Shown in pieces: positions 17,031-24,500 of a DNA stretch of 29,390 nt. The DNA comes from DATMYQ01 sp035560935 (GTDB lineage Bacteria; Bacillota; Negativicutes; Sporomusales; Sporomusaceae). The DNA is taken from NCBI GenBank assembly GCA_035560935.1, contig DATMYQ010000236.1, forward strand, positions 1 through 29,390, written 5' to 3'. Below the pieces are notes generated by a model. The model was not told the DNA's origin, did no database searches, and was given only the letters and a program-made list of their open reading frames with translations. The position numbers and the translations under genes were made by a program. Position 1 is the stretch's first letter. Each line of letters starts with the position of its first letter.

Positions 17031-17504
17031 CTACAGCTGGTCATCCTCTTCGTCCATCTCGCCCATTTCAGCGAGATCAACAAACTGTACCGTTTCCGGC
17101 AATTCTTCGCCGTCTTCGTCAGCCTCATCATCGTCAGGTTCTCCTGCCCCTTCCGATTCAGACGCATTTCCATAATCCTGATCCTGTTGTATCGCTGCCA
17201 GCAATTTTTCCCGCCGCAGGCTACTGCTGTTTTCTGCAACATGCTCCGCATCTTCTGCAACCCGTGCACTGCGTTGCGGCGACCATTCCACCAGACCCCA
17301 CATCCCCTTGCCCATATGGAGAAACCGGCTGTCCATATTAATGCGGGTATGCACTTCCGCAATAACCTGAGCCGAAGCGGCTCCGCCTTTCACTTTAACC
17401 ACTTCGTTGATTAAATCCCGAAAGTACATCGCCCGGTTCCCCTGTTTCAGGGTCTGGTAAGCCAAACTGACTTCATCTTTTTGTTCTTCGTTTTGATTTG
17501 TCAT
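17031..17504 (-). CDS. rpoE: DNA-directed RNA polymerase delta subunit
   Basis: Accessory subunit of Firmicute RNA polymerase that speeds recycling and increases promoter selectivity. The 157 residues split as in the family: an N-terminal HARE-HTH winged-helix domain (about residues 8-85; MYFRDLINEVVKVKGG, MDSRFLHMGKGMWGLVEW) and a highly acidic, disordered C-terminal tail (EPDDDEADEDGEELPE, EMDEEDDQL). Position between argS and pyrG is as in B. subtilis. It has its own sigma-H-like promoter in the 83-base gap after argS, and a GGGGG ribosome-binding stretch 8 bases before the ATG. Confidence 0.95.
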   Translation of the reverse strand: MTNQNEEQKDEVSLAYQTLKQGNRAMYFRDLINEVVKVKGGAASAQVIAEVHTRINMDSRFLHMGKGMWGLVEWSPQRSARVAEDAEHVAENSSSLRREKLLAAIQQDQDYGNASESEGAGEPDDDEADEDGEELPETVQFVDLAEMGEMDEEDDQL

Positions 17505-17540
17505 CCCTAGTACCCCCGCAACAATAAAAAATCTGTAATA

Positions 17541-17569
17541 CCATTCAACATGCGGAGCAAATTTCCTCT
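17541..17569 (-). promoter_or_regulatory. Sigma-H-type promoter of rpoE-pyrG
   Basis: Minus strand: AGAGGAAAT (17569-17561), N11, GTTGAATGG (17549-17541). Both cores match exactly and the spacing is right. Only the last two weak positions of the -10 deviate. The predicted start is near 17535, giving a leader of about 30 bases before rpoE. Confidence 0.7.
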
Positions 17570-17587
17570 TTTCCCGATATCAATGTA

Positions 17588-19282
17588 TCACATTTTTTCC
17601 GGCGCCGCCACACCCAATATGGCTAACGCCTGCCGAATCGTAGTTTGTACTGCTGTCACCAATGCCAGGCGGGCCGTTTGCGTTGCCGCCGACGTGCCGA
17701 TAATCCGGCACTGGTTATAAAAAGTATGAAAGAGTCCGGCTAAATCATGGACATAACGTGCCACCCGGTGTGGCGCCCGTTCCCGGGCGGCCATAGCCAC
17801 CTCTTCAGGGAACTGACCAATTTTTTTAATCAAATCCACCTCGGCTTCTTCTTGCAAAGACTGCAACGCTTCCATCAAGTCCTTGTCCTTCTCGCGCGCC
17901 AGCGTCTGATAATCGGCAACGGTAATGCCCGCCTCGGCTGCCTGACGGAAAATACTGGATATCCGAGCATGGGCATATTGGATATAGTACACCGGATTGT
18001 CGTTGGAATGGGACTTAGCCAAATCCAGATCAAAATCCAGCTGGCTGTCAATGGAGCGCATAATGAAAAAGAAGCGCGCGGCATCCCGGCCCACCTCCTC
18101 CATCAGTTCACCCAGCGATACCCCCTGCCCGGTCCGCTTCGACATTTTAACCAGTTCACCCTTCTGGTACAGGCTGACCATTTGGAGAATCAGTACCTCC
18201 AAACGTTCCGGCTCATACCCCATCGCCGCGATAGCGGCCTTCACCCGGTTGATATAGCCGTGATGATCCGCTCCCCAGATGTTGATAACCCGCTCAAAGC
18301 CTCGCCGAAACTTGTCGCGATGATAAGCAATGTCCGCCGCCAGGTAGGTGGGGACACCATTGTCCCTGACCACCACCCGGTCTTTGTCATCGCCATACGC
18401 AGTGGATTTTAGCCAAAGGGCTCCGTCTTTCTCATAGATATCACCGCTGCTCTGCAACTGATGGCAGGTTTCATCGATGGCATGATCCCGATGCAGTTGA
18501 CGTTCACTGAACCAGTGGTCAAACGTCACACCGAAAGCTTCCAAATCCGACTTCAATATCTCTAATTTTTCCTGCAGGGCAATCTCTTTAAATGCCGCCC
18601 GCCGTTCTTCTTCCGTCAGCGCCAGGTAGCGGTCCCCTTCGCTGTTAATAATTCTCTGCGCCGTATCAATGATATCCCGGCCATGATAACCGTCTTCGGG
18701 AAATACCACTGCCTGCCCAAATAATTCCCGATAGCGGGCGTCCACAGAAACCGCCAGATTATCAATTTGGTTGCCGGCATCATTGATATAGAATTCAGTC
18801 TGCACATCATAGCCGGCAACCCGGAACAGATTGGCCAGCGCACTCCCCACCGCTGCTCCCCGGCCATGCCCCACATGCAGGAGTCCGGTAGGATTCGCGC
18901 TAACAAACTCGATCTGCACCCGTTCTCCGCCACCAGCCGTTGATGCGCCGTAATTTTCTCCGGCGGCAAGAATACTGATCATCATTCCGTACAACCAATC
19001 CGGTTTTAAGTAGAAATTGATAAAACCGGGACCGGCCAACTCTGCTTTTTCCAGCCAGGGGGCCTGCAACCGGTCAATGATCGCCTGGGCAATCGTACGG
19101 GGATTGCTCTTTACGGCCCGGGCCGCTTGCATCGCAAAATTAGTGGCATAATCGCCAAACTCCTTCTGCGGTGGTTCCTCCAAATTAACCGGCGGCAAAT
19201 CGCCGGCGGCGAAGATTCCCTCTTTCGCCGCCGCTTCTGCCGCCGCTTGGATCGCTGTTTGCAACTGTTCTTTAATATCCAT
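17588..19282 (-). CDS. argS: Arginyl-tRNA synthetase
   Basis: Class I aminoacyl-tRNA synthetase that charges tRNA-Arg. The 564 residues contain the N-terminal Add-1 domain that recognises the tRNA elbow (QKEFGDYATNFAM), the HIGH-type motif HVGHG (136-140) after EFVSANPTGLL, NIWGADHHGYI, and KMSKRTGQGV (379 onward). The C-terminal DALR anticodon-binding domain follows. The ATG overlaps the end of the DUF1934 gene by 11 bases, so the two are likely translationally coupled. The DUF1934-argS-rpoE-pyrG order equals that of ywiB-argS-rpoE-pyrG in B. subtilis, apart from the small ywiA. Confidence 0.98.
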   Translation of the reverse strand: MDIKEQLQTAIQAAAEAAAKEGIFAAGDLPPVNLEEPPQKEFGDYATNFAMQAARAVKSNPRTIAQAIIDRLQAPWLEKAELAGPGFINFYLKPDWLYGMMISILAAGENYGASTAGGGERVQIEFVSANPTGLLHVGHGRGAAVGSALANLFRVAGYDVQTEFYINDAGNQIDNLAVSVDARYRELFGQAVVFPEDGYHGRDIIDTAQRIINSEGDRYLALTEEERRAAFKEIALQEKLEILKSDLEAFGVTFDHWFSERQLHRDHAIDETCHQLQSSGDIYEKDGALWLKSTAYGDDKDRVVVRDNGVPTYLAADIAYHRDKFRRGFERVINIWGADHHGYINRVKAAIAAMGYEPERLEVLILQMVSLYQKGELVKMSKRTGQGVSLGELMEEVGRDAARFFFIMRSIDSQLDFDLDLAKSHSNDNPVYYIQYAHARISSIFRQAAEAGITVADYQTLAREKDKDLMEALQSLQEEAEVDLIKKIGQFPEEVAMAARERAPHRVARYVHDLAGLFHTFYNQCRIIGTSAATQTARLALVTAVQTTIRQALAILGVAAPEKM

Positions 19283-19733
19283 GTTTGCGTCTTTCCCCCT
19301 GTATGGTTATCGACAATATGTTGCTGCTTTGCCTCCGTCCGTCAATCTCCAGTTCATACCGGACCGTGACCTGCAACAGCAAAGGTTCCGCCGCATCACC
19401 TTCCCGGATCACCTGTACCGCCAGTTCCGCTGTATCCACCGCCATATCCATGGTCCCATAGGGAGTGACATACAGTGAATGACTTTTGTGATCAGGAATG
19501 AACTCCTGTTTCTGCTGAATCTTTCCCATCCGTAACAGAACCACCCGTTGCGGATACAGTTTCAGCACGGTGAGCGCCCCTTCCATGCCGCTGACTTCCG
19601 TTTCATCATAACTGACATAACGGACTCCATTCTTATTATAATAACGCCCTGTCGTAAATAATTCAATCCTATTTTCTTCGCCGTCACCATCTCTTTGCAA
19701 ACCTTCGACGGTCACCAGCACATTTTGCTCCAT
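19272..19733 (-). CDS. DUF1934 (YwiB-like) beta-barrel protein
   Basis: Small cytosolic protein of the DUF1934 family, with a predicted calycin-like beta barrel and no established function. The 153 residues show the family pattern of alternating strands: VTVEGLQRDGDGEENRIELF, YYNKNGVRYVSYDETEVSG, TVLKLYPQRVVLLRMGK, and LQVTVRYELEIDG near the end. GAGG lies 4 bases before the ATG and overlaps the pap stop region; the gap to pap is 9 bases. Its link to argS recurs across Firmicutes (ywiB in B. subtilis), but a role in arginylation has not been shown to my knowledge. Confidence 0.9.
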   Translation of the reverse strand: MEQNVLVTVEGLQRDGDGEENRIELFTTGRYYNKNGVRYVSYDETEVSGMEGALTVLKLYPQRVVLLRMGKIQQKQEFIPDHKSHSLYVTPYGTMDMAVDTAELAVQVIREGDAAEPLLLQVTVRYELEIDGRRQSSNILSITIQGERRKHGY

Positions 19734-19742
19734 ACTTCCTCG

Positions 19743-21239
19743 CTACAGCTTCTTCTCTATCGCCTGTATCACGGTATCCAAAACCTTAATCCGGGCATAA
19801 TTTTTTGAATTGGCTTCAACAATCGTCCAGGGAGCCTTCAGCGTACTGGTCCGCAAAAACATTTCATCCACTGCGGCTTCATACTGTGCCCACTTCTCCC
19901 GATTACGCCAGTCCTCGCCGGTGATTTTCCATTGTTTTTCCGGATTGGCCGTACGCTCTTCAAACCGTAACCGTTGTTCTTCTTTGTCAATATGCATCCA
20001 AAATTTAACCACGACCGCCCCATGATTAATCCACTGTTCTTCCATTTCATTAATCTCCTGGTAGGATCGCCGCCACTCTTCCGGTCGGCAAAATCCTTCC
20101 ACCCGCTCCACCAGTACCCGTCCGTACCAGCTGCGGTCAAAAATCGCCACATGGCCGGCTTTCGGCATCTTCCGCCAAAAACGCCATAAATAGGGATGCT
20201 CTTTTTCCTCGTCGCTTGGCGCGGCAATCGGTACCACAGTGTAGCCCCGGGGATCCATGTTCTGGGTCAAACGCCGAATCGCGCCGCCTTTGCCCGCCGC
20301 ATCCCAGCCTTCGAACAGAACCACCACCGGAATCCGCTTACGATAAAGCATATACTCGATTTCTCTGATTCGTTCCTGATATTCCTTTAGTTTTTTCTGG
20401 TACGCATCGTCTTTCAGCGTTTTACTTAAATCTACCTGCGTGATCACCGACGAGTCCATTGACGGAGACCCGTCAGCCGCTGCCATCGTGGTCAGCAGCG
20501 GTTGATCCGCCGCTGCGTCGGCATGAGTCACTTCCTGAACCCGCACCTCTAGGGCATTCACCAGCGTCGTCAGCAGTTTCACCGTAGCAAACCGGCGGTT
20601 ATGAGCTTCCACAATCGTCCAGCGAGCGTAGCTGGTATCGGTTTTTTGAATCATTTCTTCAATGGCCGTCAAATATTCATCATATTGTTTATGGTGTTGC
20701 CAATCCCGCTCCGTCACCCGCCAGGAAGCCGCCGGATCCTTTGCCAGTCTTTTCAGGCGGTCGGCCTGTACTTTTTTACTAATATGCAAAAACAATTTGA
20801 TGATCAGATAGCCATCATCCGCCAACTGCCGTTCAAAGGCGGGGATATCATGAAAGGCCGCATGCAATTGCTGCTCATCGCAAGTTTTGTCAATCCGTTC
20901 AAATAGCAGCCGGCGGTACCAGCTGCGATCAAAAATTGCCAACCGTCCCCGGGATGGCAAACGGGTCCAAAACCGCCACAGATAAGGCCGGAGACTTTCC
21001 TCCTCATTGGGAGCTTGTGTGGCATACACGTTAAATCCCCGGGGATCCAGCGCCTGTATCATTTCGTTGATCAGGGTTCCTTTACCCGCGGCATCCCAGC
21101 CTTCAACCACAACGATCACCGGGATATTCAAGTCCCGGGCTTGGCGTTGCAATTCGCCCAGTCGGTTCCTCAACTCATCAATTCGGCCTTTATACTCATC
21201 CTTTGTAATTTTTTTGGTCAGATCCACTTTTTCCAGCAT
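19743..21239 (-). CDS. pap: Polyphosphate:AMP phosphotransferase (two-domain PPK2 family)
   Basis: Transfers phosphate from polyphosphate to AMP, yielding ADP. The protein is an internal duplication of the PPK2 P-loop kinase domain. Domain 1 has GWDAAGKGT near residues 47-55 and FDRSWYRRLL; domain 2 has GWDAAGKGG near 311-319 and FDRSWYGRVLVER. Both halves carry DPRG and YLWRFW. I place the start at ATG 21239 (498 residues) because GGGAG stands 6 bases upstream; a longer reading from 21278 adds 13 residues without a ribosome binding site. The gene follows speD by 48 bases and precedes DUF1934 by 9, so it probably heads or shares the operon through argS. Fusion-type PPK2 proteins are usually assigned to AMP rather than ADP, but substrate choice is inferred. 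Confidence 0.92.
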   Translation of the reverse strand: MLEKVDLTKKITKDEYKGRIDELRNRLGELQRQARDLNIPVIVVVEGWDAAGKGTLINEMIQALDPRGFNVYATQAPNEEESLRPYLWRFWTRLPSRGRLAIFDRSWYRRLLFERIDKTCDEQQLHAAFHDIPAFERQLADDGYLIIKLFLHISKKVQADRLKRLAKDPAASWRVTERDWQHHKQYDEYLTAIEEMIQKTDTSYARWTIVEAHNRRFATVKLLTTLVNALEVRVQEVTHADAAADQPLLTTMAAADGSPSMDSSVITQVDLSKTLKDDAYQKKLKEYQERIREIEYMLYRKRIPVVVLFEGWDAAGKGGAIRRLTQNMDPRGYTVVPIAAPSDEEKEHPYLWRFWRKMPKAGHVAIFDRSWYGRVLVERVEGFCRPEEWRRSYQEINEMEEQWINHGAVVVKFWMHIDKEEQRLRFEERTANPEKQWKITGEDWRNREKWAQYEAAVDEMFLRTSTLKAPWTIVEANSKNYARIKVLDTVIQAIEKKL

Positions 21240-21258
21240 ACGAGTCTCCCCCTTTGCC

Positions 21259-21275
21259 AATTCAGGTTCTGAATT
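21259..21275. repeat. Small perfect hairpin between speD and pap
   Basis: AATTCAG-GTT-CTGAATT, 7-bp stem with a 3-base loop. There is no T-run, so at most it is a weak attenuator or mRNA processing site. Confidence 0.4.
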
Positions 21276-21287
21276 CATCGATTCAGT

Positions 21288-22103
21288 CTAAATTCTCCCA
21301 CTGACTTTCGGGATATTTTTCCCGGAAAAAATCTCCGCCATTTCTTTTTTCAACCGTTGCTTGATTTTTTTCTTTTCACCGGGAATCAGCTCCCGTTTGG
21401 CGGTACCAAACAAATAATTGTCCAGGTCAAATTCTTTCAGAATCATTTTGGTGTGAAAAATATTTTCCTGGTATACATTGACATCAATCATTTGGTATAG
21501 ATCTTTGGTATCGGCGGCAATATAATTTTGAATCGAATTGATTTTATGATCGATAAAAAATTTCTTACCACTGACGTCCCGGGTAAACCCTCTCACCCGG
21601 TAGTCCATCATCGCGATGTCGGGGTTAAAACTTTTAATCAAAAAATTCAGCGCCCGCAGCGGCGAAATCTTCCCGCAGGTAGATACATCAATGTCCGCCC
21701 GAAAGGTACTAATGCCTTCATCCGGGTGACTTTCGGGATAGGTGTGCACGGTAATATGGCTTTTATCCAGATGGGCCACCACTGCTTCCGGCAACACTTC
21801 CGCCGGCTCTTCTTCCCCTTCCGGTCCATGAATAATTTCCGAAATCAGCATAGTTACACTAGAGCCCTGGGGATCGTAATCCTGTTGAGCAATATTCAAA
21901 ATATTAGCACCGATAATGTGGGCTACTTCCGTCAAAATATTCGTCAACCGCTCAGCGTTATATTCTTCATCAATATACGCGATATAACTGTCCCGGTGTT
22001 GTGGCGTCTTGGCATAGCAGATATCGTACAAATTAAAGCTCAGTGTTTTCGTCAGATTGTTAAAACCATACAATTTCAGTTTTTTTATTGACTTAATTTC
22101 CAT
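21288..22103 (-). CDS. speD: S-adenosylmethionine decarboxylase, E. coli-type proenzyme
   Basis: Makes decarboxylated S-adenosylmethionine, the aminopropyl donor for spermidine. It is a pyruvoyl enzyme: the proenzyme self-cleaves before a serine that becomes the pyruvoyl group, here S115 in HLDKSHITVHTYPESHP. The 271-residue length and DIDVSTCGKISPLRALNFLI match the long class 1A (E. coli) form, not the short B. subtilis/Thermotoga class 1B form of about 125 residues. GAGGAG lies 6 bases before the ATG. No speE is present in the window. A sigma-H-like promoter lies 64 bases upstream. Confidence 0.96.
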   Translation of the reverse strand: MEIKSIKKLKLYGFNNLTKTLSFNLYDICYAKTPQHRDSYIAYIDEEYNAERLTNILTEVAHIIGANILNIAQQDYDPQGSSVTMLISEIIHGPEGEEEPAEVLPEAVVAHLDKSHITVHTYPESHPDEGISTFRADIDVSTCGKISPLRALNFLIKSFNPDIAMMDYRVRGFTRDVSGKKFFIDHKINSIQNYIAADTKDLYQMIDVNVYQENIFHTKMILKEFDLDNYLFGTAKRELIPGEKKKIKQRLKKEMAEIFSGKNIPKVSGRI

Positions 22104-22166
22104 TTTCTTCTCCTCGCATCAAAAATCGCCTATGCCGGTCGGCCCCAAATACAAACTGCCACATAG

Positions 22167-22195
22167 ATATTCTGTGTTCATCGTCAAAGTCCTGC
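22167..22195 (-). promoter_or_regulatory. Sigma-H-type promoter of speD
   Basis: Minus strand: GCAGGACTT (22195-22187), N11, ACAGAATAT (22175-22167). The -10 matches RnnGAATww fully; the -35 has AGGA but a C in the first w position. The predicted start is near 22160, about 57 bases before speD. Confidence 0.65.
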
Positions 22196-22245
22196 CAATC
22201 CTGGCGCGGGCCTCTCCGAATTCTCGCCGGCCCCTGTTGCACGTT

Positions 22246-22750
22246 TTAAATAAAGCCCAGGGAATGCAGAAATACGATCACCAATAACGCGGCGTTACAT
22301 AACGGACGATGAAATAAAACGTCTGTATCAGCCGTCCATTCTGCAAAGTTCCCTGCTTGGACAATTCCTTCTCCAAATCGCACGATCCACACGATATCCG
22401 ACAAACAGGGCGATCAGCAAACCACCCGCCGGTAACAACACATTAGACGACAAATAATCAAACCAGTCGAAAAAGTCCCTGCCACCAAAGGCCATTTCTC
22501 CCAAGAGGCTGGTCTTATCTGCCGACAAAGACGCTAGCACACCCACGCCGCAAATCAGCATAGCGTTGAAAAGCGCCGTCTTTTTCCGGGACCAGCCGAA
22601 TTCTTCCATGCAATACGCCACCGGTACCTCCACCAGTGACAGCACGGCAGTCGTCGCCGCAATCGAGGTCAAAAAGAAGAAGGCCGCCAACCCCGATGAA
22701 AATGTTTCCCGCCCGCCTTTGCTCACACCGGCGAGCTGATCCCTTTTCAT
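22246..22750 (-). pseudogene. Remnant of a sodium-dependent neurotransmitter-symporter (NSS) family transporter
   Basis: An open stretch of 140 codons (22750-22328) matches only the C-terminal third of NSS transporters. FFFLTSIAATTAVLSLVEV corresponds to the conserved helix usually read as LLLAALTSAISLLEV, and it continues EEFGWSRKKT, FDYLSSNVLLPAGGLLIALFVGYRVD. The remaining C-terminus is present but in other frames. Near 22380 the frame shifts to DLEKELSKQGTLQNG and TFYFIVRYVTP. Near 22283 it shifts again to ALLVIVFLHSLGFI, ending at TAA 22248-22246, which looks like a normal NSS end. About 270 N-terminal residues are missing, since the DUF2156 gene ends 29 bases upstream. It was therefore disabled by a 5' deletion and at least two frameshifts, unless the latter are sequencing errors. 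Confidence 0.8.
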
Positions 22751-22779
22751 TCCTTCCGCTCTTTTGTTAATTATGCTTG

Positions 22780-23694
22780 TTATTTCTGCACCACCGTGAA
22801 TTTTTCCACCATTTTCACCGGATAATAGGACTCCTTGGCTTTACGCAGACCTTCCAGACCCATATCCTCTTCCCGGTTCACATACGTCAGTTCCGACCAC
22901 TCATAACGGCAAAAGCTCTGATTGATTACCGGATAAATCCCCCGGATGTCCGGATTCCCCTTTTCCACATGAACCACCGCCGTGTCATCATTAATTTGTT
23001 CGCCGAAGGTAAAAGCTTCTACCTTGTCGTTGAGCAAAATGACGCCGCCCTTGATCGACAGTTCCGTAAAATAATTCAGTACTTCAATGATGGCATCCCT
23101 TTCGCCGCTGAGAATCGGATCATCGTCACAACCCCGTCGTTCACACCACTCAATCAACGTGACGATGCAATCCGGTGCCAGTGCTTCGCACAACGGCAAA
23201 TAACCCGACTCGCCATACGATCGGTAAAAACTGTTCACGTGATTTTTTTTCGAATGATATTTTCGCCCTTTTAAATCAATCAGATCCTGTACCTGATATA
23301 CATAATCATAATTGTCCCGTTCGCCAACAAACGAAAACATATCAGGACGTGAGCGCTCCATCGCTTCGATCATAAACCGTTCCACTCCGGACATTTTAAA
23401 CGGCTGCCCAATCGACTGAAAATATTTCAGCCACTGATCGATAATATCTCCCAACTGTTCCTCTGGCGCCACCGGCATCAGGGCAAACTCACGGCCATTC
23501 CAGACCGCTTTCATCAGCAGCGCTTCCTCAGACAGCATCCACTGAATGGAATACAGATTTCTCCACATAAACAAATTAGTAAAATTCAAATGAGCATTTT
23601 CATATCGTCTTTGTCGAAAATACCGGTCAAAAAGCGGTTTATCCCCTATGGTAATTGGTTGGAAGTTGATATAAACTCCTCCTTTGTAATACAA
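22780..23694 (-). CDS. DUF2156 / phosphatidylglycerol lysyltransferase C-terminal-like protein
   Basis: Cytosolic protein of the DUF2156 superfamily, a double GNAT-like fold shared with the catalytic part of MprF lysyltransferases; free-standing members like this have no assigned substrate. The 296-304 residues include NAHLNFTNLFMWRN, KGRKYHSKKNHVNSF, GVILLNDKVEAFTFGE, VHVEKGNPDIRGIYPVIN, and YVNREEDMGLEGLRKAKESYYP, the usual motifs. The interval uses the nearest legal start codon, a TTG at 23694, but that TTG has no ribosome binding site. A perfect AAGGAGG lies inside the next codons and points to ATC 23670, where the family's usual N-terminus (x-NFQPIT) begins. Real initiation is therefore likely at 23670. 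Confidence 0.88.
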   Translation of the reverse strand: MYYKGGVYINFQPITIGDKPLFDRYFRQRRYENAHLNFTNLFMWRNLYSIQWMLSEEALLMKAVWNGREFALMPVAPEEQLGDIIDQWLKYFQSIGQPFKMSGVERFMIEAMERSRPDMFSFVGERDNYDYVYQVQDLIDLKGRKYHSKKNHVNSFYRSYGESGYLPLCEALAPDCIVTLIEWCERRGCDDDPILSGERDAIIEVLNYFTELSIKGGVILLNDKVEAFTFGEQINDDTAVVHVEKGNPDIRGIYPVINQSFCRYEWSELTYVNREEDMGLEGLRKAKESYYPVKMVEKFTVVQK

Positions 23695-23715
23695 TGGACT
23701 CAGCTACTATCCTAT
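23687..23715 (-). promoter_or_regulatory. Weak sigma-H-like element upstream of the DUF2156 gene
   Basis: Minus strand: ATAGGATAG, N11, ATTGTATTA. The -35 core and spacing match sigma-H but the -10 core is GTAT instead of GAAT. If real, the TTG at 23694 lies inside the -10 and cannot be the translation start. Confidence 0.3.
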
Positions 23716-23736
23716 TTTTATGCAGAGGTGATTATT

Positions 23737-23958
23737 ATGAGTAGACGGGCACCTGTCATTCTCGCCGGAGACTGCCCTTATTTGCAGAAGAAACAACAGA
23801 TTATTGTCGTATACCGTGAAACGCGCAATCCGGGTCAGGCCGTTCCCGGCTATCAGGTGGAAGAAATGGAATGTGATTTCAGCGATGAATGTGGCCAGAT
23901 CCCCTGTCCCTTACTAAAAAATGCGCCCGGGCATCCTCCCGGTATTGGCCTGGGCTGA
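23737..23958 (+). CDS. Small uncharacterised four-cysteine protein
   Basis: A 73-residue protein with ATG 23737 preceded by AGAGGTGATT, a sound ribosome binding site. It contains four cysteines: C13 in GDCPYL, then C46, C52 and C57 in EMECDFSDECGQIPCPLL. A metal-binding or redox role is conceivable. The end is glycine- and proline-rich (GHPPGIGLG). No membrane segment or signal peptide is visible. It is transcribed divergently from DUF2156 across a short shared spacer and ends at a very strong hairpin. I do not recognise the family. That it is real is supported by the binding site, the isolated position and the terminator. Confidence 0.72.
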   Translation: MSRRAPVILAGDCPYLQKKQQIIVVYRETRNPGQAVPGYQVEEMECDFSDECGQIPCPLLKNAPGHPPGIGLG

Positions 23959-23963
23959 TGCAC

Positions 23964-24014
23964 CAGGAAAGCATAAGGTCCTTCACGGAAACGGAAGGAC
24001 CTTATGCTTTCCTG
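23964..24014. terminator. Long perfect hairpin between convergent genes
   Basis: CAGGAAAGCATAAGGTCCTTC (23964-23984; first 20 bases CAGGAAAGCATAAGGTCCTT) pairs perfectly with 23994-24014 across a 9-base loop. This 21-bp stem sits between the 73-residue protein gene (+) and the VOC gene (-). Neither side has a true T-run, but position and stability fit a bidirectional terminator. Confidence 0.75.
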
Positions 24015-24022
24015 CCTATATT

Positions 24023-24394
24023 TTAACGCATTTCCTGGACAAATTCCAGCCGTTCTTTATCGGGTCCGGAAAAAAATAAAATCTTCTTGTTGCCCACGAT
24101 ACGGGGCTCCTCAAACAATATCGTTACCTGCTGTTCTTTCAGACGTTGCCACGCCGTATCCATATCCGGCACCCGAAAGGCAATATGATCCACGACGCCG
24201 GCCAAACGCTCCGCCGCTGGCGCCTGCATATATTGAATCAACTCAATAATCTGTCCCCCGGCCCGTAAAAAAGTCAACCGGACGCGTTCGTCCTGATATG
24301 ATTCAACCGTCTCGCACCCCAACACCTGCTGATAAAATTCCCGGGAGCGTTCCGTATCCGAAATAACCATTCCAATATGGGCTATATCATACAT
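24023..24394 (-). CDS. VOC-family (glyoxalase I-like) protein
   Basis: Vicinal oxygen chelate protein of 123 residues, the size of a single two-module unit. It opens DIAHIGMVISDTERSREFYQQVLG, read here in parts as IAHIGMVISD and REFYQQVLG (first module metal His). The second module has VDHIAFRVPDMDTAW and FFSGPDKERLEFVQ. The pattern H...E...H...E is that of lactoylglutathione lyase, fosfomycin-resistance and methylmalonyl-CoA epimerase relatives; the substrate cannot be chosen from sequence alone. The start is ATG 24394 with GGAGG 8 bases upstream; an open frame extends further up but without a binding site and through the promoter. It is monocistronic, with a sigma-A promoter upstream and a shared terminator downstream. 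Confidence 0.88.
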   Translation of the reverse strand: MYDIAHIGMVISDTERSREFYQQVLGCETVESYQDERVRLTFLRAGGQIIELIQYMQAPAAERLAGVVDHIAFRVPDMDTAWQRLKEQQVTILFEEPRIVGNKKILFFSGPDKERLEFVQEMR

Positions 24395-24430
24395 TTTATT
24401 AGCCTCCCCCGCTACGTTACTGTTTCTTTT

Positions 24431-24459
24431 ATTATACTCCACACAGTGGACTCTGACCA
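24431..24459 (-). promoter_or_regulatory. Sigma-A promoter of the VOC gene with an inverted repeat in its spacer
   Basis: Minus strand: -35 TGGTCA (24459-24454), 17 bases, -10 TATAAT (24436-24431). The spacer contains a perfect inverted repeat TCCAC-ACA-GTGGA (24438-24450), a possible operator. Confidence 0.6.
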
Positions 24460-24500
24460 CCTTTTTACCATTTTCACGCAATTGTATACTTTTGAAGCAA

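Noticed and set aside
17747..18412. A 221-codon open frame antisense to argS
   Set aside because: Lies wholly over conserved argS domains and resembles no protein.
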